A DNA stretch of 64,000 nucleotides from Pascua guehoae (lineage: Eukaryota; Basidiomycota; Tremellomycetes; Trichosporonales; Trichosporonaceae), in contig BCJX01000013.1 of assembly GCA_001600415.1 (NCBI GenBank), positions 936,116 to 1,000,115 of the forward strand. The letters run 5' to 3'. Made by a program: the position numbers and the translations under genes. This document shows, piece after piece, positions 1-10,393 of this stretch. The notes below the pieces were generated by a model that was not told the origin of the DNA, did not search any database, and worked only from the letters and a program-made list of their open reading frames with translations. Positions within the stretch are counted from its first letter, which is position 1, and each line of letters opens with the position of its first letter.

Positions 1-522
1 GCGGCCCGCCGCGAGGCGCTCCGCCAGGAAGTCGCGCGCGAGGAGGCCGCCAAGCGAGCGGAGATGGCCCAGCGCCAGGCCGCGGTCGGCAAGGTCGACA
101 AGTCGTACCGCTTCGCATACAAGCACCAGAAGACCTACTTCCGCAACCAGCTCGACGATGCGCGCGACGCCGACGACGCAGAGGCATTCGAGAAGATCCA
201 GGAGGACTGGGCGGCCGCGATGGAGGGGCAGAAGAAGAGCTTCAACCGCCTCAAGGTCCACGAGGCCACCAAGCCCCTCACCACCGGTTCCGTCACCACC
301 ACCACCTCGTCGCGCTCGGCTCGTGTCAACGTCAACAAGCCCCTTCCGCCGCTTCCCACCTCGTCTCGCTCGTCGTCTTCGTCTCACTCGTCCCACACCA
401 CCCCACGCTCGTTCGAGGAGATCCGCGCCGAGCTCACCGCCGTTGTCGACGCGTGCGACCGCCGCTTGGCCGAGATTGACATTGAGTCGCGCCGCATGGA
501 GCAGCGTCGTCGTCGCTACTAG
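1..522 (+). CDS. 3' end of an unrecognised charged coiled-coil protein (5' truncated by window edge)
   Basis: The frame is open from the first base, so this is the last exon, or the end of it, of a gene that starts left of the window. The visible 173 residues begin with an Arg/Glu/Ala-rich stretch typical of a coiled coil. A Lys/Tyr/Gln-rich segment (SYRFAYKHQKTYFRNQL) follows, then a Ser/Thr-rich low-complexity linker with a PLPPLP motif at about residues 110-115. A second charged helix near the C-terminus ends in a run of arginines before TAG. Composition suggests a cytoskeletal or scaffold protein, but I recognise no family and assign no function. The first in-frame ATG at 64 is not taken as the start because the frame is open upstream. 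Confidence 0.6.
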   Translation, partial: AARREALRQEVAREEAAKRAEMAQRQAAVGKVDKSYRFAYKHQKTYFRNQLDDARDADDAEAFEKIQEDWAAAMEGQKKSFNRLKVHEATKPLTTGSVTTTTSSRSARVNVNKPLPPLPTSSRSSSSSHSSHTTPRSFEEIRAELTAVVDACDRRLAEIDIESRRMEQRRRRY

Positions 523-714
523 GTGCTGGATGGGCAGGCTTGACCACTCTTGATATATTCTATAGACTACAACAATAATATGTCATGCCGTCTACTTTAT
601 ACTTTACTGGTTTCACCGTTACTTGTTTCCGTAGCACTACTTATTCACGGGGCACGACTGGGAAGGGACCACAGCGTTGCATAGTACATGGTCACCGTTA
701 CCGTTGGGAGCAGG

Positions 715-1105
715 TCCAGCCGCCAGTGAAAGTGTACAGTATTGCATGCATTCTCATGGCACATTGCCCACCGCACATCTCACATGTTCTGCGGCGCACT
801 AGAGTACCCATTCCAGTGTCTCCAGCGTCTCCAGCGTCTCCAGCGTCTCCAGCGTCTCCAGCGTCTCCAGCCTCGAGCGCGACTACAGCCCACCTGCGAG
901 AGCGTGTACAGTACTGCATGCAATCTCACCGCACATCGTCCACAACGCATCTCACGTTCTCTGCGTCGCATTACAGTATACCATCGTCTCCAGCGTCCAG
1001 CGCGACCACAGCCCACCTGCAAGAGCGTGTACAATGCATTCTCATCGCACATCGCCCACCACGCATATGCTCTCTGCGCCGTACAGTACCCATACCAGCA
1101 TCTGT
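715..1105. repeat. Three diverged direct copies of a 110-180 bp dispersed repeat
   Basis: Three units begin near 727, 896 and 1018. Each has the order: GTGTACAGTA-like start, GCATGCA/ATTCTCA, CGCACATCGCCCACC, CACGCATCTCAC, TCTGCGCCGCA, then ACAGTACCCAT and a CCAGCGCGACNACAGCCCACCTG link. A fourth copy lies at 25084-25245 in inverted orientation. The units carry the TACAGTA heptamer at 735, 907, 972 and 1082. No coding capacity, terminal repeats or target-site duplications are visible, so the element class is unknown. Confidence 0.8.
818..871. repeat. 9-bp tandem repeat, six perfect copies
   Basis: GTCTCCAGC is repeated six times without interruption inside the first unit of the dispersed repeat. 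The inverted copy near 25100-25125 carries only about three imperfect 9-mers, so the array length differs between copies. This is a minisatellite-like expansion. Confidence 0.9.
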
Positions 1106-1212
1106 TCAGTTCTTTCCATACCACGGTCCTGAGGTCGAGCTCCTTGGTTCCCAACCAACACCCACATCACCACAGCAACCACATTAATGACTTCAATTGA
1201 TGCATGACAACA

Positions 1213-4200
1213 CTACTCAACATCCGGCTGCATTCCGTACACTGCCTCTGCCCTACGGCGGCGCAGGAGCTCGGCCTCGGACATATTCTCAACACGCTGT
1301 GGCACGAGGCCTGCGGCAGCGAGGGCCGGAAGGGCCGGGGACGCCGCGCGGGCAGCACCAGCGACGGCGGCCTTGACAATGGGGTTTTGGAGGGCGCCGT
1401 GCGGGGTCGCGCTGGAGGGAGACGTCGATTTGGGCGGGGTGGGGGTGCGTGAGCCAAAGGGGTTGGGCGACGGGCGGCGCGCGGGGAGACCCGTGCCATA
1501 CAGTGCTGTCGCGGGGGACGAGTTGCGGTCGAATGTGCGCGGCTTTGGTGGGCCCGAAAAGAGGCCAAACGACTGCGACTTTGGTTGGGGCGGCTGGAGG
1601 ACAAATGTCGACCGCCCTGTTGGCGGCGTGTTGACAACCGTGTCGCCCGAGGACGCAGAGTCGTCGGCGTCAAAGCGTGGGACAGAGTTGTTCCGCACGA
1701 GCGACTCCTTGGACGGACGCCGGGGCACGGGCAGGAACGCCGACGGAGGCGGGGTGCGCTTCTTGCTCTTTGGCGTAAAGGTCACCAGGCCCTCATCATC
1801 CGATCCATCAAAGCCTAGGCCGCCCATGTCCGCGCCGCCGACCTTTGCGTTGGCCGGCGTCCGCTTGTACTCCCGTGCAGGGCGGACATGGTGAGCGCGC
1901 AGCGGTGAAGGCATGTCGGCGGACGCAACCGCAACAGACGTCGCCGCATCAGGCGCAAACGCGGCGCGTGCTGCAGCGTGTGCGGCAGCAATGTCATCCT
2001 GGTCCTGGCGGAGGAGGATGGCGCGTTCAAACGACTCGTCAATCCAGTCGGCCATCTCGATGAGCACAGAGTCGACCTCCTTCATCAGTGCGCTCATCTG
2101 CATGAAGCCGTGGCCCCAGCCCTGGATGATGCGCATCTGGACCCAGTCCTCATCCGTCTCGCGTAAAATGTGGTCTGGCGCCGTCGGAGGCTTGGGCTCG
2201 CCCGTGGTCATCCGCAGGCCCTCGCCAAACTTGCCTCCAGCAGGCGTATGTCCGTCGGCAGCCTTTTCAGCCTCGCGTCGGCGAGCGCGCTTGGCATCTC
2301 GGAGCTTGCCTGCAAAGATGACAGTGTCGTCCACAAACGGGTCGCGCTCGCCACAGATGGCGTAAACTGGCGGGAAGTCTGCGAGAAGATGGGGCGGGGT
2401 CAATATCGGCGACATGTAGTAGTCGGTTGAGAAGTCGGGGCTGTTCTGAGGTCCAACATACAAGATGGCCATTGCACGCATCTGTCGTGTCAGTATACGC
2501 ATACGCATCTGTGGCAGCAATTGTTCAAAATCTCACCATGCTGGGTGAAATGATACGGTCCTGGAAGTAGCCCACACGACTCGTCATGGTCAGGCGCGTG
2601 CCCAATTTGGTACGCTTGACAGCAGCCTCGATTTTTTCTTCGTCCTCGTCCTCGTCGCCAGCGTCCATCTTGATGGGCGACGTGGCCAGAATGCCTCCGG
2701 TGAACCTCTCATCAGCGTGCACGCCGGGCGTCTTGACGCGCTCGAGGAGCGACTTGTCGGCATCACGGCGGTTGTCTGGACCACGTTCCTCGTCCGAGTC
2801 TGACATGTCCGAGACGTCGGCATTGTCCTTGTCGCTTCCGTCATCGAATCCGCCCCACCATCCGCTAATGCGGGTCGACATGCTACGGGGCATTGTCTTG
2901 GTCATGACGGGGCTTCCTGGCTGCGTCTGGGCTCCCCGTGGAGTGCGGGTTCGCGAGGTCGACCGGGAACGCAAGGCAGAGCCACTTTGCGATGCCGAAC
3001 GCTGACGTCCAGCATGTGGAGAAGCCGTAGAGGTCATGCCGAGTTTGTCACCAAGCGTATTTGCCCAGCTCTTTCCGCGGCGCGCAGACGGACGGCGTGG
3101 GACGTCGTCCACCACACTGAGCGGTGACTTGTGGCGCAAGTGGTCCTTGCCAGCGAGCAGACGCGGGATGTTGACCTCGGATTGCTCGGTCTGGAGCACT
3201 CGAAGGTTGTCGGGCGACATCCACGAGTTGAAGTTGAAGTCGAGGGCCGGGTATGCGAGAATGAGAGCCACGGGACGGGGAATGTGCTTGTGGTGTTCGA
3301 GAATGCGGTTCATGATTGTCGTGCAGATGTTGCCGCCCCTGCAGTGTTAGTCACGGTTATGCCACGTCGGCCCTTGTCGTTGACTTACGCAGAATCACCA
3401 GTGAGGACGGCGCTGAGCCTGCCGCTCTTGATTCCAAGGATTTGGCCATGACCTTCCATGACGGTGCGGTAGGCATCAATGCCCTCCTCAATCGCCCACG
3501 GGTACGGATATTCGGGCGCCTTGCCGTAGTCGATGCTGAGAACAGGCTTGTGTGTGCGCTTGGCCCATGTCCGCAGACGCTCTTCGTGGCACTCGGGTCC
3601 CATGGAAACGAAACCGCCACCGGGATAGTCGATGATGATTTCGGTAGCATTGGCAAACTCCTCCTCGGTCCCGGCAAACAACAGCAGTGCCTTGACAGGC
3701 GGCAGCTTTGCTCGCGACGACGTCTTGGGGCGCGGAATGAGCACATGCCGGTCCACTGGCAGCTTTGGGCGGTGGCTCCTGGTCACCCAGCGGATCTGTT
3801 GTCAGTACATCTGTGTCAGGGTGTGCGATGACTTACGTAGGGATTGTTTGTCTTTTCCCAGGTCGTGCGCAGCATCTCGACACTGCAGAACGCACGGAAC
3901 CTTCGCAGCTGTAGAAACAACTCAGCACATGTCTGTTTTTTCCTGTCGGCAAGGCACGCACCACATCGTCTCCGGCCTTGGCATAAATCATGTAGTAGAC
4001 GGCAAAGACACAGCTGGCAATGTCCTTGAGCCATTTCGGACGGATTGTCATCGCCGAAGCGAAGCCCGCATCCAAGGCCGTGTTGATATACGTGGCACGA
4101 TAGTATGACCGCGTATACTGTGAAAGGGTCAGCATTGTCCGTAGCGTCTTGTTTGTGGTGGTTGCGGCTATTCCGGGGTCCGAAACACCCGCACCGGGCC

Positions 4201-4869
4201 ACAATGCACCGGGTCACGGCAGCCGGAGTGGCACAGAGGGGCCGTGCAACGTACCAAGGCTGCCAAGGGTTCGGGAGCTGCAGTGTGTAAGCATTATGAA
4301 GAGAAAAAAAAGGCAGGCCCGGTATGACGGGTAACGGGCGACTCACCACCTAGTCCGAAAAGGTCATCGAGATGCCGGAGTGCGTAGACCACGGTAAGCG
4401 TGCCGAGGATGAGCTGGTAGGGGGTAAAGTATTCTCGTCTGTCAGTTCCTGATCGTTGTTGATCCTACGGGGCAGTGCAAGCATGGCAGATCGTGACACT
4501 GCGTCGAGGTATGCACATGGCATATGGCATGCAATGGGTGCCAAGCCAAATACTGCGCCATCGTCCACCATTGGGAACATGCCACAAACTCGCACAGAAA
4601 ACACACTTACTCAATCGCTCGTTGACCCTGGTCATCCACGGGGCACCAGTGCGCCTCGCGACGAGGAATGTCCACACACGGCGCCACCAAGCCTTAGTTT
4701 GCAATGAGCGATGCCTTCTCACACGCGTCTGGCGTGTCCAACCCGATACTTGGGCACCCATGGTCGAGCCGTCGCCCTTGTACAAGCGCCATATCCAGAA
4801 GAAGAGCACGAGGTAGATCTGTGACCTGCGCACACTAGGCGACGGGCGGCCGAGAATATCGTCCAGCAT
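1213..4869 (-). CDS. Hormone-sensitive-lipase-family alpha/beta hydrolase with long phospho-site-rich insert
   Basis: Exons read on the minus strand: 4869-4611, 4433-4347, 4277-4255, 4117-3962, 3908-3837, 3795-3389, 3338-2537 and 2481-1213. Together they encode about 1024 residues in phase. The hydrolase motifs are clear: oxyanion-hole YPGGGF at about 256-261, nucleophile elbow GDSAGGN with Ser334, GERDPF with the likely acid Asp649, and GWGHGF with His726. The N-terminal 200 residues resemble the helical regulatory part of HSL enzymes. A Ser/Arg-rich insert (about 390-595) separates the two halves of the catalytic domain, and a disordered tail follows about residue 760. RRPS-type sites occur in both. 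HSL-family enzymes hydrolyse acylglycerols or steryl esters at lipid droplets; the substrate here is inferred. One exon is only 23 nt, and the second exon appears to use a GAG acceptor. Confidence 0.9.
4255..4277 (-). other. 23-nt micro-exon of the lipase gene
   Basis: It is bounded by CAG at 4280-4278 and a GTACGT donor at 4254-4249. It keeps the phase between the exon ending HLDDLFGLG and the exon starting YTRSYY. Skipping it would shift the frame, so it must be included to make the full enzyme. Confidence 0.7.
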
Positions 4870-6561
4870 TGTGGCCGTTGGTGCTCGAAGAGGATAAAGG
4901 GGGCTCAGTCAAGTGGGTGTTTTGGTGGAGGCAAGATGGCAAGATGGTGCGATGGGGGCTTTTGTGCCAAGGTGGAGGTGTCGAGTGGCGAACGCAATGT
5001 GAGCGCTGGGTGGTAATGGTGCCCAGATAACCGCGGGTCACGATTGTCCGTCAATCAAGGGCGAGAACGAGGCCGAGGACAGACGTCAACGCAGGCCGAC
5101 GATTCTGGTGGAGGAACGGCGCGGTAGCGTGGGAGAACGCTAGCGGGCAGCGGCCCAGGACCGAGAACCGGCGGGAAGCGATGCGGGGGTGCGGGGTGGA
5201 GAGAGGAATGGGCGGCGGGAATGGGTGTCGAGTCGTGGTGGAGGGGGTATGATAAGGTGATATCGTGGTGGGAAGTAGAGAGGAGAGACGGTTTAAAGTG
5301 GCCGCGGGTGGTAGTGGTAGTAGTTGTAGTTGTAGTGGTTGTTCGGGTATGTGATGAGTGCGCGTAGGCAATGGTCGGCTGGTTGTTGTGCATGACATGA
5401 CACCATGGTCCACTGTCCACTACTGTGGCCACGGGGTTACAAAGGTCCCGGATCGGTGATTGACCGGGGCGGGCAGCCCACATGTCCCACTCTCAAACTG
5501 AGTGAGTGAGTGACGTACGCAAAAAAAAAAGAAAAAGGAAGGGCCAGGCACAGCGAGTGAGAGTGTAGTGTCCCTTTACCGATCCAGGAGGATGAATGGC
5601 CCACCCACCTGTTGCTCAAAGTGGTAGCTCGTAGCTAGAATGCAGCCTGTCGACACATTTATCAGACAGCTACAGTACATACTGTAGGTGTAGGTAGTCG
5701 CTGCACAGCGTAGGTGGTTGATGCGTTTGCTGCCTCCCTCCGGTAATGTGGCGTGCCTTTGGCCGGAGGCCGGGGCACAGACACCCGGGGAGCGGATCCA
5801 AATAAATAAATACAAAAAAAGCACCTCAGGAGGGACGAATTACAAACGGGCCTAGTGTGCCTTGGCAAGTATGTCACGCCACCTCTTTCGTTTTAAACAC
5901 CTTGGATTCGTTGCCATTCACTTTCTTTGCTTGCCTGCTGGCTGTGCCATGATGCTACGGCTACCCCGCATGCTCACCCGCCGGCTTTGCTGGCTCTTTG
6001 GCTTCCGGTTGGCGTTGGTTGGCTGGTTGGCTGGTGATTGTCTGTACCTCTGTGGCGGTGGCCCGTGGCCCGTGGCGTTGATTTGCACTGTTGTACGATA
6101 GCTCCCGTAGGCCTAGTTGGCTCGTATGTACGGCTCGTGCGCATGTGCAACGGGGTACGCAATATGCTGATCCGTGTCACTCTGATGGCCGTGACGGAGA
6201 TTGACATGGCCCCCGCCACCGCCGCGTCGCCACTACTACTGGCACCGCCGACGGCGGACGGTACTCGGCTACCCAAGCTACGCACTGCAGTGGGAATCGG
6301 AAATGTACATGATTGGCTGTGCCTCTTGTATGCATGGAGGCAGCTGCATGTCATGTAAACCACGTGCCTCCACATGGGGCCTCCACAACTGCCGCCTCCA
6401 CCCTCAGAATCCACTACCAACCTGTGCTGTGTGACATTCTTCTCACTCGCCACGACCACACTAGACACCCAAGCGACCAACATATCCTATATCATCCCCT
6501 CTTGCACCCTCTCTGAACCCCTAGACGTCTCTCGGCCTCCGTTTGCCCTCGACCATTCACA
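4870..6561. other. Divergent intergenic region between the lipase and the Nudix gene
   Basis: This 1.7 kb separates two divergently transcribed start codons. It is CT/GA-rich close to the lipase start, has an A-rich stretch at 5521-5536, an AATA repeat at 5801-5820 and a TACAGTACATACTGTA inverted repeat at 5671-5686. The ORFs on both strands overlap each other and look compositional. No gene is supported. Confidence 0.6.
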
Positions 6562-7678
6562 ATGACAAAGGCGCCCCGCCCCGTCTCTGTCGCTGTCGTC
6601 TTCTGCCCCGTGACGCAACGCATCCTCATGGTTACGAGCCGCAAGCACCCCGACCTGTGGATTAGTGAGGAGCAGTCTGGTATTCGTTGCTATCGACACT
6701 GACAGCACTATCCATTATACCCGGCCCACGACCACCATTGACCTGTGTTACCACTTATTGCCGCGGTGTCACGTATCTGTCGCCCCCAACTGTCACAACC
6801 ACGCCGCCCGCACACCGCGTACTGGCGACTTGCTATCTTCACACTTGAACTTCCTTCCCTGGATTGATCGTGCTTCTTTCCCTCCCTATTGGGTCCGTCG
6901 TGCTTTCACCGTCCCCCTACTTTACTGCCCTCAGTCCCCAAGGGCGGCGTGGAGAAGGGCGAGACATCTGGCCAGGCAGCCGCGCGCGAGGCCTTCGAGG
7001 AAGGTGAGTCGAGTGGTCCTCTCAACTGTGGTGTCCTTTCGCCTTGGCCGTGACCAAGAATTGTACGTGAGCTCATCCTGCAGCCGGTATTCCCTCCCAC
7101 CTCGACCCCGGGGCCGTGTCGTCGGTCCTCATTACCATTTCGAAGCCCAAGGAAATATGGCATGTCTACGCCGTGCGTCTAGGGAGCGAGGCCGACCTCG
7201 TGGATGACTGGTAGGTGGCTTTGGAGTTGTGTTGTGCTGGTGCTTCTCTCTCTGTCTCGGGTTTTTGGTTCTCGGTCAGTTGGTCCGGTGGTTCCTAGGG
7301 CGTTAGGGCGGGGACATGTGACGGGGCCTGTGGCGGGCGCTCAGTATCCCAGGGTATAGCAGTTCCACTCGCAGCTACCAATGTGTACATTTCAGGTCTT
7401 ACCCACATTGCCCATCTGTAGTACCCGGCTGTTGTTGCTCCGTAACTGCATCCTGCTCTCGACTAACGCTCAGGATTGAGAAGGACGAGCGCAAGCGCGA
7501 GTGGCTCTCCGTGCCCGAGGCCCGCGAACGTATCGAGGAGTGGACAAAGGGGAGCCTGCTGGACGACGAGCTCGAGGAGGCTGAGGCCCGCGGGAGCCTC
7601 AAGAAGAAGACGGTCAAGAGCCGCCAGATGCGGCAGGCCCTCGACGCGTTTGTCGAGTGGAGCGGGTGGGGGGTTTAG
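6562..7678 (+). CDS. DDP1: Nudix hydrolase, diphosphoinositol-polyphosphate phosphohydrolase (Aps1/Ddp1/DIPP) type
   Basis: Exons 6562-6664, 6935-7003, 7084-7210 and 7474-7678 encode 167 residues, the usual size for this family. Exons 1 to 3 join to give an intact Nudix box: GGVEKGE at the start, then REAFEEAGI (pattern G-x5-E-x7-REUxEExGU), preceded by the typical WIIPKG. Family members remove the beta-phosphate from inositol pyrophosphates and cleave diadenosine polyphosphates and polyphosphate; the exact substrate here is inferred. The C-terminal half is Lys/Arg/Glu-rich and helical. The start is the first ATG, which leads directly into the beta-strand VSVAVVF typical of the fold. The gene converges with dynactin subunit 6. 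Confidence 0.9.
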
Positions 7679-8017
7679 GCCGAGTTGAGAATGCTGTCCC
7701 AGTATCCCAGCAGGGTGAGCCCTCGTGGCGGCAAGTGTCATGTGGGAGGATCGAGGCTGTACGGGTCTGGTTGGGTGTCCAGCTGCCTGTACCATACGAG
7801 TTGGGTTAGCGTTAAAGGATGAGCAGGTGGTGTGATGGCATACGCATACCCCCGTGTTCAGCTCAAGGTATCAACATGCATGGAATCGTTACAGTAGTGT
7901 GCCGAAGCGTCGTGTCGTGGTTGGCGTCGTGTCGTCTCCAGGCTTGCCTATCACATTACGGGACGAGCTTTGGTATATCTGGGTGTGAGTTCGACATAGA
8001 AAAACAGCCTTGGTAGC
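7679..8017. other. Short convergent intergenic spacer
   Basis: It holds only the 3' ends of the Nudix and dynactin genes and a TACAGTA heptamer at 7890-7896. No gene is seen. Confidence 0.6.
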
Positions 8018-8596
8018 TCACTTCGGGAGGACCTCTCGGAGGTACTGTGTGGCGCTGCGCCGGACTGCCATTTCGCTCTCCTCTCCGCTCCCGTCGGCGA
8101 CGCGCATCTCGCTGGCCGCGCCGTACACGATGGTGCGCGAGTGGAGGGTGGGCTGGACGACAATGCCCATGCCCATGGGCGCGTCTCCGTCGTCGTCGGT
8201 CTGGGCGTTTGTCCTCGTGAATGACGGGTGGGTGGGGCCGAGCGCCGTCCCCGCTCCGATAGTACAGTGGTCGGTGACGCGGACGCCCGCACACTGGCTC
8301 TTTGGCGAAAACGTGTTCCAGCTCCCGACCGCGAGCCCGGGGACGAGGTCGACCCGGCTCCCGGCCATGAAGACATTGTGGCTCCCGACGTCGGCGTGGC
8401 CCGGTCCGGGGAAATTCACAATCGCATTCTCTTCCACCACACAGCCCTCGCCGAAACTGAGCGTCGAGCCTGGCGCGCACACGACGTGCGACCGTGGGTG
8501 CAGGACGCAACCGCGGGAAAAGTTGAGCACACCCTCGAGACGCGCGTCGCCAGCCAGAAAACACCCGGGGGACTGCTGGACCGTCGCGGGCCGCAT
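8018..8596 (-). CDS. DCTN6: Dynactin subunit 6 (p27), left-handed beta-helix protein
   Basis: An uninterrupted 192-residue frame matches the length of p27 dynactin. The sequence shows hexapeptide-repeat turns in order: an acidic/hydrophobic start, GEGCVVEENAIVNFPG, VGSHNVFMAGSRV, VGSWNTF, VTDHCTIGAGTALGP, and a late SRTIVYGAASEMR turn close to the IPENTVIYG signature of the family. It ends in a helix (RRSATQYLREVLPK). p27 sits with p25 at the pointed end of the Arp1 filament and helps load cargo onto dynein. The first ATG is used; the N-terminus looks slightly short, so a tiny upstream exon is possible. The gene is divergent from TRAPPC2L. Confidence 0.8.
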   Translation of the reverse strand: MRPATVQQSPGCFLAGDARLEGVLNFSRGCVLHPRSHVVCAPGSTLSFGEGCVVEENAIVNFPGPGHADVGSHNVFMAGSRVDLVPGLAVGSWNTFSPKSQCAGVRVTDHCTIGAGTALGPTHPSFTRTNAQTDDDGDAPMGMGIVVQPTLHSRTIVYGAASEMRVADGSGEESEMAVRRSATQYLREVLPK

Positions 8597-9024
8597 GGTG
8601 TGGCCGTGCCGCGCGCTCAGTGACGACGAGGGCCGTTTGGTCGGCGAGCGTCCGGTCGGCGTACTGCCGCGCGACGCAGAGGCGCCAGACGGCGAGCGCG
8701 AGAACGAGTGCCGAGGTCCGTTGCTGCCGGTCAGAGGGTATACCTTGTGTAGTCGAAGAGGACAGACAACTCACGGGTGCGACATGGGAGAGTCTTGACA
8801 ATAACAAATGCATAGAACCGTAGCAAGACTTGCTGCCCCCATCTCGTCATGGGTCATGGCGTCGCGCCTCCACCAGCGGAACCAAATCGTGTCAACACAG
8901 CCAGCGCTGAAGTCACGTCCACGCCGCCAGGGAGCCCTGTGCCAGAGTCTGCTGCACGCCGCATCATCAATCGCAACAGTACGAAACAACAACGCTCTAT
9001 AACACACCCACACCGTCGTCTCCA
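8597..9024. other. Divergent promoter region, DCTN6 / TRAPPC2L
   Basis: About 430 bp separate the two start codons, so the genes probably share a bidirectional promoter. I see no clear TATA box or gene here. Confidence 0.5.
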
Positions 9025-10393
9025 ATGGACCGCCCGCCCGCCGTCTCGCTCCACCTCACGTCGCTCGCGATCCTTGCGCCCAACAATGCGCCTCTCTACG
9101 TCCACGCGTACACGGGCAAGGACGACGAGCTGCGCGCGTACCATCTCGCCCATGCCGCCGTCGATGTCATTGAGGAGCGGAGTGAGTTGGAGTAGGGGCG
9201 GGGAGGGACAGTGAGAGGGGTGGATTGGGGGTGGGGTAAGACGGTTGGTTCTGGTTTCGACGGGAGAACAAGGGAGGTGGTTCTCGGAGATGGCGACTGC
9301 TCGTGTGCGTCGACATTTCGGCTCGGCGCGAGCTGGCGCGGACATTCGGACATCGCGTGTAGACCCCTCCCAGTGCCATTGTTGTCACACGAGTCGCTGT
9401 CACACAAGTCTCGCGGCAGGTCCTGTCGATGGTCCAGACCGTCTGTCCTTGTGATCTTCTGTTCAAATCTTGGGCTAGATTCTGGCATGCCCGACCACAG
9501 GACTGAGGCGAGGGGCGGAAGCGTCGTAGCAGCTCTCAGAGGCGCACGAACCCCTCATGTTGCGCGCTGACCGCAGTCGTGATGACGTCCTCACCAAACC
9601 GCCCGGCGGATAGCTATCTCGGCCTCCTGTTTTGCATGGAGGACATGGCATTGTGAGTGTCGTCACTTGGGAGTGGAAAGAGACGTGGTGCGAACCGGGT
9701 CTTGGAATTTGTTGCGCCATGGCGAACGTGTCTGCTGCTTAACCAGACCCCAAGTGTACCAAGCTCAACCGTACGGCTTTCTGCGCATGGGCGTGCGCGG
9801 GCGGGAACCCACCCTCTGACTGTCTGCCCTCTCACCTAGACCAGCCGGCCGTACCTCCAGTGGGGGCGGGAGCGTTCTAGCTTCATACGCGTTGACTCCC
9901 CCCCCCCCCCCCCCCTCTTTCCCAGTGGCAAGCTAACGCCAGCTACGGGTTCCAAACGCCCACAAAACTGCGGTTCGTCCTCTCTGTCGCCCTCGTCGAC
10001 GCGGCCATCAAGGACGCGGACATTGTCGCCATCTTCCGCGCCGTGCACCATCTGCTCCTGACGGTCGTCCACAATCCCTTCCGCTCGCTCCCAGACAGCT
10101 TTAGCGCAAAGCACGTGTCGTCGCGCCCGCCACCGCTGCCGCCAAAGGAAGAAAAGGGCGGGAAAGACGCAGACAGCACAAAGCCAGATTCCAAGGTAGA
10201 GACAGCCACCGCCGCACTCGCCAACACGCGCCTCTCGCCCTCGCCGCCACTGCCGTGCAACGAGCCCATCCCCGAGGCGAGCATGTTTGCGACGGGGCCC
10301 GACGACATCCGCCCCGAGTGGCTCGCAAACTCTGCAAAGTGGAACAATGGCGTCGAGCGCCTCGGCGAGCTCCTGTGTGGGTCGAGGACGTAG
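9025..10393 (+). CDS. TCA17: TRAPP complex subunit, TRAPPC2L/Tca17 family
   Basis: Exons 9025-9181, 9577-9652 and 9943-10393 encode 227 residues. The longin fold is read in order: LTSLAILAPNNAPLYVHAY, LAHAAVDVIEERI, YLGLLFCMEDMAFYGFQTPTK, LRFVLSVAL, then the helix IFRAVHHLLLTVVHNPF. These match the TRAPPC2L/Tca17 layout, including the conserved YLGLL and NPF motifs. The animal protein is about 140 residues; this one is longer because of a Lys/Pro/Ser-rich insert (about residues 125-195) before the last helix. The family stabilises the TRAPP complex, an exchange factor for Ypt/Rab GTPases in Golgi traffic. Intron 2 carries an 18-base C run just before its end. Confidence 0.85.
9898..9915. repeat. 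Homopolymer of 18 C in the TRAPPC2L intron 2
   Basis: An uninterrupted C tract lies 27 nt upstream of the acceptor AG at 9941-9942. It is immediately followed by TCTTTCCCAG, an alternative acceptor. Confidence 0.95.

Larger units (their letters stand above)
523..1212. other. Intergenic region dominated by a diverged repeat cluster
   Basis: This lies between the 3' end of the partial gene and the 3' end of the lipase gene (convergent). ORFs here are repeat-derived and low in complexity. It contains three diverged copies of a repeat unit and a 9-bp tandem array, described separately. Confidence 0.7.

Noticed and set aside
585..1187. 200-codon ORF with SPASPASPA repeats
   Set aside because: It is entirely made of the dispersed repeat and its 9-mer array. 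The frame has no independent support.
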